Source: Chrysoperla carnea
Lineage: Eukaryota > Arthropoda > Insecta > Neuroptera > Chrysopidae
Direction: 5' to 3'
NCBI RefSeq assembly: GCF_905475395.1
Contig: NC_058337.1
Location: 100,682,368-100,746,367 of the forward strand
DNA length: 64,000 bases
Made by a program: the position numbers and the translations under genes. Each line of letters begins with the position of its first letter. The first letter of the stretch is position 1. A model generated the notes under the pieces. That model made no database searches. It was not told the origin of the DNA and saw only the letters and a program-made list of their open reading frames with translations. This document shows, one piece after another, positions 1-11,667 of this stretch.

Positions 1-347
1 TTTTAGCTGTACGATTGCTGCTGTATGTCTGTGTACAACTCAACGCATATCAAAGCTACATTCAATTCATAGCAAGGACATATTGTCTATAACACATTTT
101 TCTTGTACGCATTACTCTATGTATACATACGTAGTCTCTCATACTCGTGGGAAATGTACTATGCCAAGATGTAAATTAAACAATCAGTATAGAAAGTAGG
201 TGAAGAAACTTAGGTGCTTTGTAATTTGTATAAATCCGGCCCTTTTAGGAACTATCTCTATTTTGAGCATTAAAAAGGACATAATGTATTCCATTTTCTT
301 CTGATAAAATCGTTCGTATTTGTTAGGTATATCTTTCTTTAACATAC

Positions 348-801
348 CCCATTGCAAATTCATCCATATTAGTTTTCCCCATTAAAATAGCTCCAGCATC
401 TTTTAATCTTTTATAAACAGTTGCATTGTAGGTGGGTACAAAATTTAATAGCATTTTCGAAGCACATGTCGTTGTTATACCTTCTGTACAGATATTATCT
501 TTGACTGCAATTGGTACACCATCTAGAGCACTTAGTCTTTCTCCGGTAGTAAATCGGTTATTTGCTTCACATGCTTGTTTTTTAGCAATATCTTTAGTTG
601 TTTTTATATATGCATTTAAACATTCTGTTTTTTCAATTCTATCAAAACATGCTTTTACTAATTCAACTGGTCCTGTTGCTTTTTCTTTATAGACTTGATT
701 TAACTATAAAAGTAATTTTTATGTTACATAAAATTATCTTTTTGATTTAGCGGTTAAGATTAGCTTACCACTGAGATGCTGGATAACAATAATTTATTCA
801 T
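348..801 (-). CDS. GatA: Glutamyl-tRNA(Gln) amidotransferase subunit A, mitochondrial (5' part, two exons)
   Basis: Exon 1 is 801-769 (ATG at 801-799, eleven codons, [11 protein letters not shown]), with a GTAAGC donor. Exon 2 is 703-348, from a TATAG acceptor to a GTATGT donor, phase 2. The spliced frame continues [20 protein letters not shown] and then shows amidase-signature blocks: [11 protein letters not shown], whose Lys is the first residue of the Ser-Ser-Lys catalytic triad, [15 protein letters not shown] and [12 protein letters not shown]. These match animal QRSL1/GatA block by block. The enzyme is the glutaminase/amidase subunit of GatCAB, which converts misacylated Glu-tRNA(Gln) to Gln-tRNA(Gln) in mitochondria. 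The Gly-Gly-Ser-Ser-Gly catalytic region lies in later exons left of position 1; I found none in 1-347, which looks like intron. The short N-terminus suits a mitochondrial presequence only weakly. Confidence 0.93.
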
Positions 802-1490
802 TTTTAGAGATTATCGAGAAAAATCATCTAATACTTTTTTAATTCCATATTTTAATTTAAAAAACTAATAAATTTGCAAAATAAAATCAACAAATTACTA
901 CATTTAACAGGTAACAGTCATAAGTCATTTGTATTTTTGTAAGCATGAGAATTTGTGTGCTTCGGTTCATGTAAAATTTAATAAAGTAAGTTGTAAATTA
1001 AAGAAGTCAATATAAAAATTAATAAAATTACAAATTAAAATGAAAAGTGAACAAACTTAATTTATACAGAATGAAAAGAAAACAAGAATCTTATAGTTTT
1101 ATTAATATATAAACAATGAAATGTTTAAGGTTAAGTATTTTATGTTTCATTATGTTAATTAAAAAAAATTTTAATAAAAAAGACTTGTTTAAGTACAAAC
1201 TTTAATCGTACTAAAAGATATAGAATATATCTTTCTCTGAATCATCTGTATATGATTTTAAGTTCGCATATAATTGGTTGTGATATTTAAGTCAATCGTC
1301 AAAAGCCCCAGTTTAGAAATTTAGTAATATGATAGCAAAATAATTTTTGATTAAGGTTTCGACTGAATTTTTGTTCTATGATTTTCTTTCTATAAAATTT
1401 CAAGCCCTTTTGAACTCTTTCAATATTTCAGCTGCTGTTTAAAATAGGATGCCAACAATACGACTTATAATATAAATAAAACAATGGTAG

Positions 1491-1722
1491 TAAATTTCGA
1501 TTTTTGCCCCAATTTTCAGAGTGTAGTCCGCCATCAAATTAGCAAAGAGTAACATTCATAATAAGAGTTATCACTAGCTAATTCTTACTGATGATGACTA
1601 CTTGGTAGTCGAAAATACGTATTTTAAAAATACAAAAAACTGATCTAGGAAATTGGGGCAAAAATCGAAATTTATTTCGAAATATATCCTAGAGTTCTCA
1701 TTTATTATCTTCGATAATATTT
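1491..1722. repeat. MITE-like repeat with TTTTTGCCCC inverted ends, copy 1
   Basis: The sequence TTTCGATTTTTGCCCCAATT at 1,494-1,513 is repeated in reverse complement at about 1,650-1,674. The interior contains a 'tactgatgatgactac..ggtagtc' block. Homologous copies lie at about 15,455-15,633 and 23,830-23,985 (opposite orientation). Homology with the 15.5-kb copy continues past the right inverted end to about 1,722 (atcctagagttctcatttat). The full element is therefore longer than the inverted-repeat pair. Confidence 0.65.
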
Positions 1723-2426
1723 ATAAAACTAATGGTATTTAAAAGACGTAAGATAGACTTCTTTTCCAACTTATAACCTTGTATAGATAAACAATATAAA
1801 TCACTAACCTAATCGGTAAATACTACGGAAATTTTCGATTCTTGTAAAATTTTCGGAAACTGTAGGTTTGGCTCTAGAATTTTAATTAAAATATCTATAT
1901 TGACTAGAAGTTTCTCTTTCCACATTATATTAAATCGAAATTGAATATTAATTTATATTTGTTATCTAGTTATTTAAAAAAATTTAATGCTGTCCAAAAG
2001 AATAAAATTTCTCGGAAAACTGACCTTTGCCTCAAGCTTTTATAAATAGGAATGTAAAATTTAACTAAAGTTATATGGATGCTTCTTACAAAATCGTTCA
2101 TATCTTGAAAACAAAAAATTGTACAGTTCGTGGGGAAAAATATGGTTTTATAAAAAGTATAACAGTTAATCTTGTATTTCCGTTTGCCCTGGCAGTACTT
2201 CGAGTCTTAGAGTATGAGCCAAAAAGGTAGAATCGGCCCAATCGGTAGAATATTTTTTTTCAGAAAATTCATTAATGAGCGTACATTTCTTAATATAAAA
2301 GTAACTAGGATTATTTTGAACTCTACAATAATAATTGATAGATTTTTAATACACAACTCATGTACGAGCCTAGAAGGTAATATTAAAATGAATAAAATCA
2401 ACGTAAAAATTTCATTTCAAAAATCA

Positions 2427-2432
2427 TTTATT
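2427..2432 (-). terminator. Candidate poly(A) signal of SLC38A9 core copy A
   Basis: AATAAA on the minus strand, about 35 nt past the TAG stop codon. The hexamer is common in such AT-rich DNA, so the support is positional only. Confidence 0.35.
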
Positions 2433-2466
2433 TCAAACCTATAATGTTTGTGGGATGAATAAATAA

Positions 2467-5400
2467 CTAAATAAAAAATTGTGAAAATAAATTACAAGCT
2501 CCAAGTATTGGAATACAAATAAAAAGAATTAATTTAAATTTAGTTAATTTTGCTCTTTTTTTTAGTGACGCTATTTTTAATAAAGATGGTAATGTAAATA
2601 CATAGACAAAACCACTTAACGCACCAATATACCTATAAAAAAATACAAATATTTTACATAATTCACAAGTGAAAATAAACAGTTAACTGGTTAATGATTG
2701 AAATACCCAATGTATATTATTCCCTATGGTTAAAATCTAGAATCGTGTTTGGTAAAAAAAAAATTCGTATTTGGTTTTTGAAAATTCATTAAAGTATTCT
2801 TTATAAATATATCCTGAATCTTCAGGCCCGGATTTGGAATCTTGGGAAAAATTCTTCGGTTAAATTATGGGTCTGTGCGAGATAGAAGAATTAAACACGG
2901 AAGATATAACATTGAACTGAGAAGACTATACGGTGAGGCAAATGTAGAATAAATAAAGGTGTAGAGATTTCAGTGGTTGGGTTATATAATGTAAATGATA
3001 ATATGGTGAAATTGTCGAAGATTAAGTAAGGGAAGTGGGCATAAGTTATGCAGCAAACCAAGGCTTAGTGTGGCTACTCACAAAAAATTTGCTTGTCCAT
3101 CTTTTATTTTTAGTCTCTGTAATTCAACTACGTAATCCACAAGTCTGCACCTCCTGCCAGTAAATTCAAGATATACATTCGTGAGTACCGATGCTTTTTT
3201 GTTATCAAATATTTTCACCAGGGGAACTTTCAAAAGCGGTAGCTGCCCACTCTTGCCTTTCCCTCGATATCATGTATGGTCATTCTAATAGACTGTATAA
3301 AGTACTCACCTGATTAGTAATCCAATGCTTGGTAAAAAGCATGCAACTAATATACATATAATTACTATAACAAGATTAAATGAAATAATCCATTTTTGCG
3401 GAAATTTTATTTCTGTGTAATCAACTTCAACGTCCTGCGCTTTATTTTTTTTAACAAATAAACTGAATACATTTATTCTTAACATGTATAATGTTAAAGG
3501 AAATATTGTACTTAATTGAAATAGTAATAAAATTCTTGCAAACAATGTCATTGGATCATTTTTTTCGAAATTATTTAATATATTCTGAAAGAAATAAAAA
3601 ATATATATATATTAAGGGAGCTTTTAGCTGGAGAGATGTTATAAGGGATAGTGAAAAAGGAAACGTTGGGTACTCGCGTGACAAGTGGAAAACTTATTGT
3701 CCAAGAATCCTCAGATTATTCTAGTGCCTGTAATTAGAGTCCCAAGCTTTGGATAAAAAACTTAAATTTGTATACAAAGCCTAAAAGCAATAGCCTTAAG
3801 TTAGCTTTAAAAAAATTAGTGAATTTAAAAAAACAGTTATATGAAGGAGCTTAATTTGAACCGCTGAACCGGCAGGGTGTCAAACTTGAAATCGTAACAA
3901 CCCAAGCGTTGAGACCTACTCCCACATCCAACTCCCTTAAGTTTTTTAAGTTTTCGAGTGTTCAGATCGCAATCTGAGCAGTTACCAATGATCGTAGATC
4001 CAAGAATCGTAACAAACCGACTGACTGGTTGCAATAAATCTCTATGAAGTTACCAAAGTAGCAATAAGTATTTTGAACTATGAAATGATATATTGCCAAT
4101 TTTTCTCTACTTAAACAGTCACGTATGGTTATCCACGCCGGTTGGCTGCAAAATTGTTAATCTGTTGCCAGCCTGCTGAAGCCTTAGTGTGCGGGTGCCC
4201 AAATATATCTGGTTTTTTTTGTTTATACTTACATCTTCGATACAAGATTTAGCCAAAGGAAAACTTGAATAAAATAAAACACCAAGTATTAAATACGAAG
4301 CTATAATTAAAATATATGCTATGCTAAGATCTCGTCCCTGTAAAAAAATAACATAAAGATTAATATATTTTAATATTGAATGTTTTTAGTTGTTCTTGAC
4401 AGAATCATACTATATTTTTTCTACAAGAATCAGGACGTAAATATTCAAAGAGCTTCTGTTTATAAATAATATTATTACGGGAGGTAGCGTAACATTTCAA
4501 TAGGTCATCAATAATAGCTTTTTGATACTACATTGGAGCACTGAGCTAAACTTACTCAGTTAATGGTGTTGCTTAATGCGATAACAGAGAAAGTTAATGA
4601 AAAAAATTTTTGGTTGAAAAAAATAATCGAAGATATCCTGATATATAATCCTGTTTTTCCCGGGTGGAAATATTATTTTTCTCTTTGGAATTCCTCTGAA
4701 GGTCCTTGTTTCATCTCTTTCTTTCTAGTGTCTTGAATTTTGATTAGAATATATCTGATATAAGGGGTATAGTAGCTTCGATAAACCCTATAACCCATTT
4801 GCCTGAAAATTTTTTAACCGAATTGTATATATTTAACTTACATTCTTTTTTTGATTTCGATTCTTTTTTATAATTGATAAAATGACGTTGTGTATGTTAA
4901 AACTTAATGACAGCATTCCAGTTAATGCTGTAAATGTATTTTTTATAAACGGCTCTTCATTTAAATTCAAATTAATTCCCCATATTGTTGATTTTGTGAT
5001 AACAAAGATTATAATGTAGAAAATACTTATTGTACCTAAAAATTTTTTTCAATATTGAGCTTTGTATTAGAATTTGTTCTAAACGGTAAAAGTAATAGCA
5101 CAAAAGTGATCTAAAATTTATTCTTGAATTTTTTCAATAGATGACAGCATTTATCTATTTTTGCTTCCCGAAAATTTATAAAGTTTGACAGCGTGAGCGC
5201 ATTCTCTTTTCTCAATACTGTAAACTTTTGTTTCTGCAGTTAGGCCACTCTGGTTCTCATGTCCTCAAATAAATTTTTTGCATAAAATTAAAATAAGTAT
5301 AATTTGACTAGCAAATATAGGAGGATAAGATATAGTATCTAGAGTACAATGTACCTTGAATCAATCTCTAGTTTCTCTACAGTCAGTTATTGATTTTTAA

Positions 5401-7525
5401 TGAACAATATTTGTATTTTATCAGAATATAGATAGGCTGGAATTACACGGGCCTGCGGGTTTTTTGGTCTTTGCGCCAACTCTGTGATTACGGCCACTCA
5501 ATGGTACAAAGGTTTGGCCATGTCAGCTATTGGAAGTTGTTTAAATAATCGTCATTTTGGTTTTGAAGTTCAGGTGTATGCGAAGCTTAAGTGGGACATA
5601 TTTTGGAGTTAAAAACAATATTAATCTACTTTAATTTCCAATCGATTGGCCGACAATTTATTTGATGGCGGCATTTAACCTGAATAATTTTTTTTAAATT
5701 TACCTAAACTGTTAAATTTTGTAAAAAATGTAATATTGGAACTATTTAAAATTGGGAACAATAATATTCCCAAAAACACAGGAACAGTTGAATATAAATT
5801 CCATATATGGTCTGTAATTGATGAATCATAAACATTTGTCGCATTTAAATCTATTATTTCACTTGAATTTTTCCAATAGGCGCTTTTTTGACATATTACA
5901 TTCGCCGGACCACTTATTATACTTTTTGAATCATTTGTATTTTGAATTTTGATAATAATAAATTGAACAGAATTATAAAAAAAATTTGACATTAATACCC
6001 AAAACACAACAGATATACCCAATAATACAATTATATTAAGCTTTTCGGCGATGTGTTGTGCGCTTTTGCCAATTAGCGTTCGACATAATGTTGGTAATTC
6101 TACTGCTTTCAGTTCACCACCTAGAAACAATGGATAAAAAATTAATCTATAAGTGCCTATGAAGCTATTGTATCATACTGACAGACTTACCATGATCTCG
6201 ACTAACTTGTACACAACAATAAGCAGTATATAAACAAAATCCTCCAAGTAAAATTACTGCTATAGTTCCAGGAATAACTCCTGCCATTTGTATACCCCAT
6301 GCCATTGCTAATAATGAAGTTCCCAATGTTGTATTCCATATTGAGAATCTAAACATACAAAAACATTTATTTATAGAAAAGGAATGTGAAATCTACTAAT
6401 TGACTCATCATTGTAACTCCGGATTGCCAATACTGGGAGGTTGCATTGTGAAAATAGAATTTTTCGAACTCTTCTGTTAATTTGACTTTATTTCGAGTCG
6501 ATTGGTGAAAATCCCATCGAATGGTAAAAATCGTTATTTTTGGGTCTCTTAACAATTAACAATCAAGCACTTTAAAATACAATTAGGCCAAAAATTTTTG
6601 CGGGATGTTGTTGAGTAAGCTTTGCACTACAAATAAAAATTATATACATAGTGAAATTCCGATTTTTTTCATACACTTTTTAAGGGATAAAATCGTAAAA
6701 ATCGCGTCTTTTCTAATTTTACGAATTTTTTATTCGAAAACTGGAGGGCTCAGAGAAAAATGTCTAAGAGCAATTTTGACACTTATTATATATAGTTTAA
6801 ACCATATCCTACCGGGTCATCCGCCGGCAATCAACAGGTCTATCAAGAGAACATTTCACAAAATGTAAGTTTTCAAACTATTTAATTAACGTATCATGTT
6901 TAAATTAATATTCGTTGAAAGTATTTATCAAGTACTATTATCGACGTTACATATTTCTCTAAATTGCAAATCACATGTCTTAAAATTTAAAGGGAGACCA
7001 GTGGCGAGCGAGCTTAACTCGCGCTCGAGGCACAATACCATTTTAGCCCCCCCTCTTTCATTCGAAAACCATATAAAAATAAAGTTATGGACTCAAACTG
7101 GGCTTTAAATTTGAGACCAAGATTAATTTTTTCTTTGAGAGCTTATATCTAGCCCAATATTCTCGTGACTTTTGGAGCTTTGTATCGGGCTCTATGTTCA
7201 TTTGAATATAAGAAGAAATTGAAACTTTTTATTATTTTCTGGCCGAGCAAACCAAGGGTATGCTATTTATTGAATTAAAGTTGATCTATAAGGGTTTTAA
7301 GATGTATGTTACAGACAAATATGGCGAAATGATAAGGGTTAAATATGGCGAAATGATAAGGGTTCCGTTTCTTGATCTTTGATGACGTTTGATTGAAATA
7401 TGTTTAGATTAATAAAAAACTTACATTGTTATAAACGAACTTTGCGTGGATTCTGTTTTCTGCTTTTTCTCTGGGGTTGGCGGTGCAATATTACTTCCAT
7501 TCGATACTGTAAAAACCTTTGAATT
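2467..7525 (-). CDS. SLC38A9-type transporter core, tandem copy A (seven exons, no own N-terminal exons found)
   Basis: Exons on the minus strand: 7525-7425, 6348-6191, 6120-5704, 5035-4842, 4337-4233, 3584-3310 and 2632-2467 (stop TAG at 2469-2467). All have GT-AG borders and compatible phases; the total is 1,416 nt, or 471 codons plus stop. The product matches the SLC38A9 membrane core: TM1 reads TIFSIWNTTLGTSLL, followed by VFWVLMSNFFYN, TVPVFLGILLFPILN, ALTGMLSLSFNIHN, GRDLSIAYILI, ARILLLFQLSTIFPL, ACFLPSIGLLIRY and a final ACNLFSQFFI. Luminal-loop N-glycosylation sequons (NSS, NAT) are present. Every exon aligns one-to-one with exons 4-10 of copy B. The frame opens in phase 0 at an acceptor, and its first in-frame Met lies inside TM1, so it needs upstream exons: unseen ones, or the shared exons 1-3 at 24-30 kb. 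There are no stops or broken splice sites, so it does not look like a pseudogene. Role by family: lysosomal amino-acid (arginine-sensing) transport. Confidence 0.88.
7317..7364. repeat. 24-bp perfect tandem duplication
   Basis: AAATATGGCGAAATGATAAG followed by GGTT occurs twice head to tail (7,317-7,340 and 7,341-7,364). It lies just downstream of the exon 4 donor of SLC38A9 core copy A, within the intron. Confidence 0.9.
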
Positions 7526-9204
7526 CTGTAATTTAAATTTTAATCAATCTTAAAAAAAGATTAATGTTAAACAAACAAATACACACTTTTTTCCAAAACA
7601 TTTTTTAAATTTAATTTAATTGTTAATACTGGAACACTTTTGGTTACTTAAGTTAGAAGAAACAGCAAAGTTTATATTTAATGTTTTTAAAAATTGCACA
7701 AACGGTAGCATTATTTTTTTTAAAACAAAAATGATGTAATTTTTTATAAAAGAACATAAGCAATTAATGTGGAAAAAATTTCGTAAATTATGGAGAAAAT
7801 TGAAACTTGAATGAATTTTTAAAACATATTAACTACAATATAATTTTGTCTAAATGGAAATGCGAAAATAGGCAATGCGCATTGTGTAGTGCCTACAGCA
7901 CTACACTGTGTAGTCACTCTATTAGCGAGTGCCGTAGGATTTCAGGGATTTAGAAAGACAGCAGAGGCTCAAGGAAGAAGATCAAGGTAAGCAAATACGT
8001 AGAAATAATAACAAAGATAAAAGTATTATCTGAAGTATTATTTACCTTAGCATCAAAAATTGCTCAGTCTGTATATTTACTGATTTCTTTCGTCAATCAT
8101 ATTAAAACGACACATGTTGTGGGGGAAAAAATATTTCTTATAGCATCTATGGTCGTAGTGACAGCGTTTTCCCGTAAATCGAGTTGTATCGGAGTATCTT
8201 TTGTCGGAAGGCGTCCAAAACAGCATTTATCATAAATCAAACTTTGCAACATTTATTATGCTGGCATTTTGGACGCGGCGTTTTTGATTTACAGTTTTTT
8301 ACAGAAACTACTGAATAAATTTTTATTCTTGATGTACTGAATGTATTACTGTCAAAAAATTCCATTCATCTAAACTAAAAAGTTATTGTGGCTCGATTAT
8401 TGTCCTAGAGTTTCTCAAAGACACATACATAATACCTGATTTCATTGGTTCTGGTTTCACTTTTTGATTTTGGTTCCACTGGGTAGAATATCAGCAAAAA
8501 TTGAACTTGTTTTTAAGATTTTCTTTATAATTTAGGTATATAAAAAGTCAGCAAAACTTCCTTTGCCATATTTGGTTTAAAAAATGATATTTTGACGTAA
8601 CAAAAACTACAGGCAAATCCTGTACAACCGTCTAATTTCTTAATTTATGAATGATTTACAGGAAAATCTCACCGCGATGACCATGTATATAAAAACCATT
8701 TTCACCTCCCAAATATGTATCGTTTTAACATGTGGTTACTGTGATATGGTTCAACTTTGTGCATTTATCGATGCCATTGTAAAGACCATTAAACGTTCAA
8801 ACGTAAACTTAAACTTTCAACTACAATTTTTCGAAGAAAACAAAAATGTTGAAATTTAATTGACATAAATAGGTAAATTTTTTTGGCATAGCATAGAGCG
8901 TCAGATGCTGGGTGTAAATGAGAGTAAAAGATAGGATTGTTGAAAGTTAAAATGTTAAGAAAAAAATAATCTATCAATATGTTACCGCGGTAACATAAAG
9001 ATATTTGGTTTGTTTGACAATATAAATTTTAATAACAATATATTTTACTCTCATTTAAAACGTACTTCTATTCGCGACTCCAAGAAACTATAGGGGGCAC
9101 TGCAATAGCGATTGAGGGGGTTATTTTATCAACGCCCTTGGGATAACTATACTGAGAAGATTTGTCCGCTATACACCATGCGCATGAAAGTTTTCAGAGC
9201 TTTT

Positions 9205-9455
9205 CTCCAAAACTATACAAGATAGAAAGTTGAAAATTGATAGGCAGCTTCGAATTGGTCTATAGACATAGGAAACGCAATAAGTGAATTCTTGACCACA
9301 GTCAGTGAGACAGAAAGCTTTCCTTCGAAACTATACAAGATAGAAAGTTGAAAATTGACACGATGCTTCGAATTATTGGTCTATGGATCCTTACATCATA
9401 CCAACCCATAGAGACAATACGATAAAGCTGTATAGACATAGGAAACGCATTTTAA
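9205..9455. repeat. Locally repeated block with a tatagacataggaaacgc end
   Basis: The segment 'aaactatacaagatagaaag..ttgaaaattga' occurs at about 9,211 and again at about 9,331. The phrase 'tatagacataggaaacgc' occurs at about 9,262 and 9,438. A related piece ('ccacagtcagtgag.tagaaag') recurs at about 9,789. It looks like a scrambled duplication of one short element. No coding content was recognised. Confidence 0.6.
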
Positions 9456-9739
9456 CAAATAAATAAATGTTTATTTATTTGTACTTGACTTTTACCAATC
9501 TAGGTATACCTGTTATTTGTTTAATTTAATTTATTTATTTATACTAAAGAAGATTACCAATGTATGCTACGTTTTTTTTTTTTTATCAAAAACTTTTAAT
9601 CCCGGATCCTCTGCTGCTGAATGAACTATCTATAATATTTATTTAGTTTTACCTTGGTTAAAATTTATACCTTAAACTTAAGATTTATTGTGACTTATTC
9701 TATATAAAATGTATTTTTATCAAAAGAACAAATAAAATT

Positions 9740-9743
9740 AATA

Positions 9744-9777
<34 letters not shown>
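9740..9777. repeat. AAT trinucleotide microsatellite
   Basis: About eleven near-uninterrupted AAT/TAA units precede 'gtgaatctttgtccacagtc', at the edge of a dispersed repeat. Such tails often mark retroelement 3' ends. Confidence 0.8.
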
Positions 9778-11531
9778 GTGAATCTTTGTCCACAGTCAGT
9801 GAGGTAGAAAGAGACAGAAATTGTAGACGTATAAGAAAGACGAAGGCAGCTATACGCGCCTACTTTATCTCTCCCCATGTGGAAATATTTCAGATAACAG
9901 ACTTAAACAGTCTTACAAATATAAAAGAAGAGATTTTCAGAATTGGAAAGACTATAGAATTCTGGTCAAATATTTTAATAGATAAGCCCAACGTATACCA
10001 AGCATGTATATTTTGGCTTCACAGATGAACAAAGACAAAAATACAATATGCAAACAGGTGACAGAGCAACACAATACGAAAGCATGGTGTTCAATGCGCA
10101 TAATCGTATTGACGGAAGTCAGCTACTTCAATAGTTACTGTTTGTATAATTAATTCTGTATAGAAGTTATAAAAAATGGTTAGTAGTTGTTTTATTTGAA
10201 TGAAATATTTGTATCACAGGTTAGTAAAGTTTAATTATTAAATAACATTTATTAAATATCAATTATTATGTTGCAAATACTTGCCAAGCTATTATATTGT
10301 ATATTAAGACATGCGCATTAATAACCATGCTTTTGCATTTAATATCCTTGTCAATCTGTTATGAGACGTGGTTCTCACTCTATTGCCGATTCCAGTAGTT
10401 TCAAAGGTATTTACAGTACACAAAGGCCTCTATCTTATAACTCTTTGACTAACACGAATGAATAATGTATTGTTAAATTATTTGGTAAAAGGCTTCAATT
10501 AAAGAACACTATTTATAAAATATGCAATTAAATAAAGATTTATTGTTATAAATAAAAAATACATGATGCGATAAGATGTAAATGAATTGTATTGATTACG
10601 TGTTGAAAAACGATTATTTAAATAACAAAGCTTACAAATGTAACGATTCAATTAAAATTAAATACTTCAAATCGATAATGAAGAAATATGTTTTGCATGA
10701 TTATCGTTTACTAACAAATTCATATAAATATTAGTTTTATCTATTTATTTATTTATTTACCAATTTAATTAAATTATTTGAGTTTAGGAAAAAATAGACC
10801 GAAAAAAGTTTCTGTAATAATGTCCTATTTTTGAACGCAAGGGCTAAACACTTCAGAACCCAACCAACCCGTAATTACAACAATAATAAGTACGCCGGGT
10901 CTAAAAAATTTTTGTCTATTTTTTTTCCGGGTCTATTTTTTTTCGATTACTATACAATGTGATAATTTACTTCGCCTATTAAGACGTGTTTGTGTCCACT
11001 TCTTGCAGAATGATTTTACAATAATTTTTGATTGGTGAATTATCATTTGATTTCATATCTTTATGTTGAAGTTTGATTGATTTAGAAATATATATATAAT
11101 TTGAAAAATTGGTTTATACGTGAGTACGTGACATTAGTATGTAATTTACACCAAGAAAGTATTATTAAATGAAAATAATTTTTACCTTATGCATTTTGCA
11201 TTTGAAAAAGTAATTCTTTACTTCTAAAACAGTGTATAGTGTCATGGCGTCTTGAATGACATCAAACCGTGACATACAATCATTTTTGTATATGCAAGTT
11301 TACATGTTTTTGTATTTGTAAGCGTACATAGCCTTTCATATTATGGTGTGACGTAGTACCTTCAAAGTACGTAGTCATTTAATTGGTGTTTGCTGTCATG
11401 TGACCGGATGTATAATTTTAAAGAATTTATTTAAAGAAATAATAATAATCCTTATATTTTATAAAAAATAATTTTGCGTTTTTTTTAATCTACAAATCAT
11501 GATTAATCATTAGAAACTTTTATCCAACCGA

Positions 11532-11537
11532 TTTATT
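11532..11537 (-). terminator. Candidate poly(A) signal of SLC38A9 copy B
   Basis: AATAAA on the minus strand, about 130 nt past the TAA stop at 11,670-11,668. Support is positional only. Confidence 0.3.
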
Positions 11538-11667
11538 CTTACCTATTGTCACGAATATTTTGAAATCAATAGTTAATAAATTTCAAAATAAAAAATCAAA
11601 ATTTCACAAGTAAGTTTTGTTATTTAAAATTCAATACATTTTAGAAGCGATGCGAATAAATAAATAA

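Larger units (their letters stand above)
802..2466. other. Intergenic region between GatA and SLC38A9 core copy A
   Basis: AT-rich, with no ORF of recognisable homology. It presumably contains the GatA promoter next to 801 and the 3' flank of the SLC38A9 core copy A. A repeat with inverted ends lies at 1,491-1,674. A 76-codon ORF at 2,214-2,444 overlaps the 3' flank and has no protein-like features. Confidence 0.6.
7526..11667. other. Region between the two SLC38A9 core copies
   Basis: About 4.1 kb with no exon recognisable as an SLC38A9 N-terminus on the minus strand. It holds a block conserved with copy B (7,581-7,645), a 9-bp-stem hairpin (7,884-7,906), an inverted pair GCGTCCAAAA/TTTTGGACGC (about 8,210-8,280) and a local repeated block (9,200-9,400). 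It also holds an AAT microsatellite near 9,740-9,777 and a TATT-rich tract near 10,741-10,760. ORFs at 8,647-8,859 and 9,786-10,028 have no recognisable homology, and the second shares sequence with the 9.2-9.4 kb repeat. It should contain the 3' flank of copy B. Confidence 0.55.

Noticed and set aside
2467-7525. Core copy A as a processed or dead pseudogene
   Set aside because: It keeps all introns, GT-AG borders, phases and an open frame of 471 codons matching the family throughout.
7936-7987. Mini-exon on the plus strand (acceptor 'atttcag', donor AAG/GTAAGC)
   Set aside because: The open stretch is only about 40 bp with no partner exons or homology; chance splice-like words are common.
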